In this document: piece by piece, positions 60,315 to 64,000 of the stretch
How positions within the stretch are numbered: the stretch's first letter is position 1
Layout of the letters: the number at the start of each line of letters is the position of its first letter
Assembly (NCBI GenBank): GCA_007692605.1
Contig: REBS01000121.1
Location: 20,050 to 84,049, forward strand
Direction: 5' to 3'
Length of the DNA: 64,000 nt
DNA from: Gemmatimonadales bacterium
GTDB taxonomy: Bacteria > Gemmatimonadota > Gemmatimonadetes > Longimicrobiales > Gaopeijiaceae
Program-made: the position numbers and the translations under genes
The notes under the pieces: generated by a model
Database searches by the model: none
What the model was told of the DNA's origin: nothing
Seen by the model: the letters and a program-made list of their open reading frames with translations, nothing else

Positions 60315-61565
60315 GTGGACATCGCCGAACTCAAGAAGAAGAGCGTTCCCGAACTGCATTCGCTCGCCGAAGATCTGAAGATCCAGAACTACTCCGGAAT
60401 GCGAAAGCAGGATCTCATTTTCCGCATCGAGCAGAACCTCCTCGACACCGACGTGGTCCTGCGGGGCGAAGGGGTGCTCGAGATCCTTCCCGAGGGATAC
60501 GGGTTCATGCGGTCGCCCGACTGGAACTACCTCTACGGCCCCGACGACATCTACGTCTCGCCCTCGCAGATCAAGCGGTTCGACCTGCGGACCGGCGACA
60601 CGATCCTGGGCCAGGTGAGGCCTCCGAAGGATGGCGAACGGTACCTGGCCCTCCTCAAGGTCGAGAAGGTCAATCTGGACGACCCGGAAAAATCGAAGCT
60701 CCGCGTCGCCTTCGACAACCTGCGTCCCCGATATCCCGATAACCGCATCCAGCTCGAGAACGAGGAAGGGGACATCTCGATGCGGATCATGGACCTGATC
60801 GCCCCGATCGGGATGGGCCAGCGCGGCCTCATCGTCTCGCCCCCGAAGGCCGGCAAGACGATGCTCCTGCAGAAGGTGGCGAACGCGATCCGCGAGAACC
60901 ACCCCGAGATCTACCTGATCGTGCTTCTGATCGACGAGCGCCCCGAAGAGGTGACCGACATGCAGGAACACGTCGACGCCGAGGTGATCGCCTCGACCTT
61001 CGACGAACCCGCCGAGCGGCACACGCAGGTCGCCGAAATGGTCCTCGACAAGGCCAAGCGGCTGGTGGAGCAGGGGAAGGACGTAGTGATCCTGCTGGAC
61101 TCGATCACCCGACTGGCCCGAGCCTACAATGTGACGGTACCCCATTCGGGCAAGATCCTCTCCGGTGGTGTCGACGCCAACGCCCTGCACAAGCCGAAGC
61201 GTTTCTTCGGGGCGGCGCGCAACATCGACGAGGGCGGCTCCCTCACGATCATCGCCACCGCCCTGGTCGAGACCGGAAGCCGGATGGACGAGGTCATCTT
61301 CGAGGAGTTCAAGGGGACCGGAAACATGGAGCTGATTCTCGACCGGCACATCGCCGACAAGCGCATCTTCCCGGCGATCGACCTGAATCGCTCCGGCACC
61401 CGAAAAGAGGAGCTGCTCCTCTCCGAGATCGAATTGAATCGGGTCTACCTGCTGCGGAAGTTCCTCTCGGACATGCCCTCGGCCGAGGCGATCGAGTTCC
61501 TGATGGAACGGATGAAGCGGACCAAGACCAATCTCGAGTTCATGGACTCGATGCAGGGAAGCTGA
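60315..61565 (+). CDS. rho: Transcription termination factor Rho
   Basis: GTG start; [113 protein letters not shown]. Confidence 0.98.
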   Translation: MDIAELKKKSVPELHSLAEDLKIQNYSGMRKQDLIFRIEQNLLDTDVVLRGEGVLEILPEGYGFMRSPDWNYLYGPDDIYVSPSQIKRFDLRTGDTILGQVRPPKDGERYLALLKVEKVNLDDPEKSKLRVAFDNLRPRYPDNRIQLENEEGDISMRIMDLIAPIGMGQRGLIVSPPKAGKTMLLQKVANAIRENHPEIYLIVLLIDERPEEVTDMQEHVDAEVIASTFDEPAERHTQVAEMVLDKAKRLVEQGKDVVILLDSITRLARAYNVTVPHSGKILSGGVDANALHKPKRFFGAARNIDEGGSLTIIATALVETGSRMDEVIFEEFKGTGNMELILDRHIADKRIFPAIDLNRSGTRKEELLLSEIELNRVYLLRKFLSDMPSAEAIEFLMERMKRTKTNLEFMDSMQGS

Positions 61566-61651
61566 CGCTTCGACGCCGCTCGACCGCCGAAGCCCCGGTT
61601 CGACCCCGCCGTGCGCCCGCTCGGGTCCCGCCCCCCTCCGACCGCCGAACC

Positions 61652-62206
61652 CTACTCGTCGTCGAGAACCCCTTCGTAGCGGGGGTTGATCACCCACCCC
61701 TCGCCATCGAAGACCTTGCGGTCCCAGGGAAAGACCACGGTGGCCCCGGTCTCGAGCGCGGTCACGTCGGGCTGGTAGCCTTTGGGTCTCGAGAAGGTCG
61801 CGGCCGTGCGGATCTCGGAGGCACCCACGTCGCGCAGGGCGGCGACCGCCAGACGAAAGGTGTCCCCCGAGGTGGTGACCTCGTCGACGAGGACGACCCG
61901 GCGACCCCGCGCCTGCAGGGGAGCCGCCGAGAGCACCGTGGGGCGGTCGCGAACGAGTGCCCCACCCTCGCGGCGCGAGATCTTCATGGAGTAGAAGTCC
62001 ACGTTCAGGAGCGAGGCGATGATCGCTCCCGGGATGACTCCGGCCCGCGCGATCCCGACCACCATCTCGGGCTCGTACTCGCGGGAGACGCGCATGGCCA
62101 GGGCCCGGCAGAGCTCGCCGAACATCTCCCACGAGACTTCGAGATACTCACCCGGCTGTATGCTGGGATCCATCGGCGGCTTGAACGCGTCGAACTCGGA
62201 GGGCAT
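61652..62206 (-). CDS. Phosphoribosyltransferase
   Basis: EMVVGIARAGVIPGAIIASLLNVDFYSMKISRREGG, RRVVLVDEVTTSGDTFRLAVAAL (PRPP loop). Confidence 0.88.
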   Translation of the reverse strand: MPSEFDAFKPPMDPSIQPGEYLEVSWEMFGELCRALAMRVSREYEPEMVVGIARAGVIPGAIIASLLNVDFYSMKISRREGGALVRDRPTVLSAAPLQARGRRVVLVDEVTTSGDTFRLAVAALRDVGASEIRTAATFSRPKGYQPDVTALETGATVVFPWDRKVFDGEGWVINPRYEGVLDDE

Positions 62207-62335
62207 GCTGGGCTCCGGGGGTACCGGGGTGATAGGTTGTGCACCGGACCCGAAAGCTAGAACCTTTGGGACCGGGAGACCATTGGCCGGGTCGAGGCCC
62301 GCAGATCAGGATCGAACGTCGAAGGGGCAGAGAGC

Positions 62336-62788
62336 ATGAGCGAAACCGAAACGAGTCCGGCCGAATCCCGCTTCGCCCGGCGGCTCGAGGAAACCGGAGC
62401 CCGGGATCCACGCGAATTCTACCGGGGCCTCCTGCGCGATCTGAAGGAGGCCGACCTTGAGGGCTACGAGGAGATGGTGGCCTCGTACCGCACCGACGTC
62501 GTCACACCCATCGAGGACGACGAGGGGGACCCCCTGGTCCTCTGGCTCGCCTTCGGGGCCCGCGTCGCCGGGCGCCTGCATCCCGGTCGGGCCGTGGTGG
62601 TCGGAGAGGACGGGCAGGCGACTCCCTTCGCTCCACCCCCCGACCACCGGCAGCTCCTCCTGCACCTCCCCGACGACGTGAAGACCCGGGCGATCCCCGT
62701 CGGAATCCCGGCCGATCCCACGCCCGCCCAGGCGGCGACGCTGGACCTTCTGGTGCGGGGACGGACCCGCCTGCCGGAATCGGCGTAA
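62336..62788 (+). CDS. Conserved hypothetical protein
   Basis: ORF 150 aa; MSETETSPAESRFARRLEETGARDPREFYRGLLRDLKEADLEGYEEMVASYRTDVVTPI. Confidence 0.6.
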   Translation: MSETETSPAESRFARRLEETGARDPREFYRGLLRDLKEADLEGYEEMVASYRTDVVTPIEDDEGDPLVLWLAFGARVAGRLHPGRAVVVGEDGQATPFAPPPDHRQLLLHLPDDVKTRAIPVGIPADPTPAQAATLDLLVRGRTRLPESA

Positions 62789-62791
62789 GAC

Positions 62792-62845
62792 CTTGATTCG
62801 AGCCTGCTTCTTGATTCGAGCCTGCTTTTTGTTTCGAGCCTGCTT
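62792..62845. repeat. 18-bp tandem repeat, 3 copies (two identical)
   Basis: CTTGATTCGAGCCTGCTT x2 then TTTGTTTCGAGCCTGCTT, starting a few bp after the 62788 stop. Confidence 0.95.
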
Positions 62846-63083
62846 CCCCCGCGCCTCAGGATGGCACCCGTGAGTGAGACTCGCGTACGGACCTCGAAGA
62901 ACATGACCTGGACCCCACGCCCCGGCTGGATGACGGTCCGGCTGGTGGGGACCTGCGCCGACCCCTCCCTGCGAAGGGGTCAGGTCGTGGCGCACTCTCC
63001 GCTCGACGAGTATCCGGTCCCCGGCGGCGGTGACCACCTGAACGGGGGGACCATCGTGATCGTCCTCTCCGAAGCGGCGCACC

Positions 63084-64000
63084 TCATCGAAGATGATCTC
63101 CACCTGGTTCCGGAGCACGCGGTGGTTGCGGTGGGCGATCAGCTCCCCTGAGGATCTCGAAGACCTCGTCCACATCGGCCGGAGGCCGGGTGAAGCGGCT
63201 GACCACCACGGTGACGAGCCCCGCCAGGATGAAGGCCGGGATCAGCTCGTACATCCGGTCCTTGAGCGCCGGGGTCAGGTACCAGATGATGGTGACCGTC
63301 GCCCCGGTCAGCACCCCCCAGATCACACCCGCCCGCGTCGTGCCCCGCCAGTAGAGCGCCAGGATCAGGGGGGGCCCGAAGGCGGCCCCGAGCCCCGCCC
63401 AGGCGAAGAGCACCAGCCAGAAGACGAGCTCCTCGGCGGCCCACCCCAGGATCACCGCGGCGACCACGAGGGCCACCACGACCGCCCGCGACAGGATCAC
63501 CAGGTGGCGCTGCGGCACCTCTTCTCCCTTGCGGATCCCCTTCTCGTACAGGTCCCGCACGACCGCCGAGGCCCCCACGAGCAGCTGGGAATCGGCCGTC
63601 GACATGATCGCGGCGAAGATCGAGGCGACCACCATCCCGAAGACCGCCGGGTGCAGGGTTTCGCGCGCCAGGAGCGGATAGAGGTTCTCGGTGTCCTGCG
63701 CCGGCAGGAGCCCGATCTCGGGAAAATAGGCGCGCCCCACGAGCCCGATGAAGATCGCACCCATCCCCATCAGGACGTTCGCCAGCGTACCCGTCACCGC
63801 CGCAAAGCGGAGCTGCCGCTCGTCGTCGATCGACATGTAGCGCACGAGGATGTGGGGATTGCCCGGTGAGCCCAGTCCGATCCCCACGAGCCCCAGGAGC
63901 GCCCCGCCCCCGAGTGCCAGCGGATCCAGGAAGCTCGGGTCCCACGCGGCCAGCTCCCCCGACACCACACTCCATCCACCCACCGGCCCGACCGCCAGCA
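63084..64000 (-). CDS. Sodium:solute (proline-type) symporter, C-terminal part (runs off the window edge)
   Basis: GIGLGSPGNPHILVRYMSIDDERQLRFAAVTGTLANVLMGMGAIFIGLVGRAYFPEI...ETLHPAVFGMVVASIFAAIMSTADSQLLVGASAVVRDLYEK. Confidence 0.92.
   Translation of the reverse strand, partial: LAVGPVGGWSVVSGELAAWDPSFLDPLALGGGALLGLVGIGLGSPGNPHILVRYMSIDDERQLRFAAVTGTLANVLMGMGAIFIGLVGRAYFPEIGLLPAQDTENLYPLLARETLHPAVFGMVVASIFAAIMSTADSQLLVGASAVVRDLYEKGIRKGEEVPQRHLVILSRAVVVALVVAAVILGWAAEELVFWLVLFAWAGLGAAFGPPLILALYWRGTTRAGVIWGVLTGATVTIIWYLTPALKDRMYELIPAFILAGLVTVVVSRFTRPPADVDEVFEILRGADRPPQPPRAPEPGGDHLR

Noticed and set aside
62861-63151. Possible 96-aa plus-strand CDS, or minus-strand extension ('ELIAHRNHRVLRNQVEIIFDEVRRFGEDDHDG')
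   Set aside because: Both strands are open here and neither translation could be tied to a family; the 3' part overlaps the end of the symporter gene.

Overview
High-GC bacterial chromosomal window with mostly dense housekeeping genes. The style suggests Gemmatimonadota or the wider FCB group; this is inferred from gene content only. Recognisable genes include recF (edge), a crotonase/3-hydroxyacyl-CoA dehydrogenase/thiolase set, ssb, rpsU, pilT, a leuB-like gene, hyuB, an lpxL-msbA-porX-like envelope operon, an ABC-F ATPase, a ba3-type cytochrome oxidase operon with ctaB, a P1 peptidase, glutamate dehydrogenase, dCMP deaminase, typA, an MBL-rhodanese fusion, an M14 peptidase, a SARP/TPR regulator, nfo, fumC, two SDRs, trxB with an FNR paralogue, an Mla-type MCE operon, rho, a phosphoribosyltransferase and a Na+/solute symporter (edge). 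The most unusual stretch is ~1.95-6.12 kb between ssb and rpsU. It holds three unrecognised proteins sharing one C-terminal-type module, two of which also share a second module in the opposite order. Near them are an RHH regulator, an unknown coupled gene, a 165-bp palindromic element, and a short twin-hairpin RNA candidate with its own promoter-like sequence and terminator. A second strong non-coding RNA candidate (~197 nt, minus strand, 47038-47234) has a sigma70-like promoter, rod-like nested helices (6S-RNA-like) and a terminator whose G-U pairs fix the strand. Several short exact-period tandem repeats lie in intergenic DNA; two are duplications of the 3' end of the adjacent gene. No tRNA, rRNA, CRISPR array or transposase was found. 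Everything is from reading the sequence and supplied ORFs; no searches were run.
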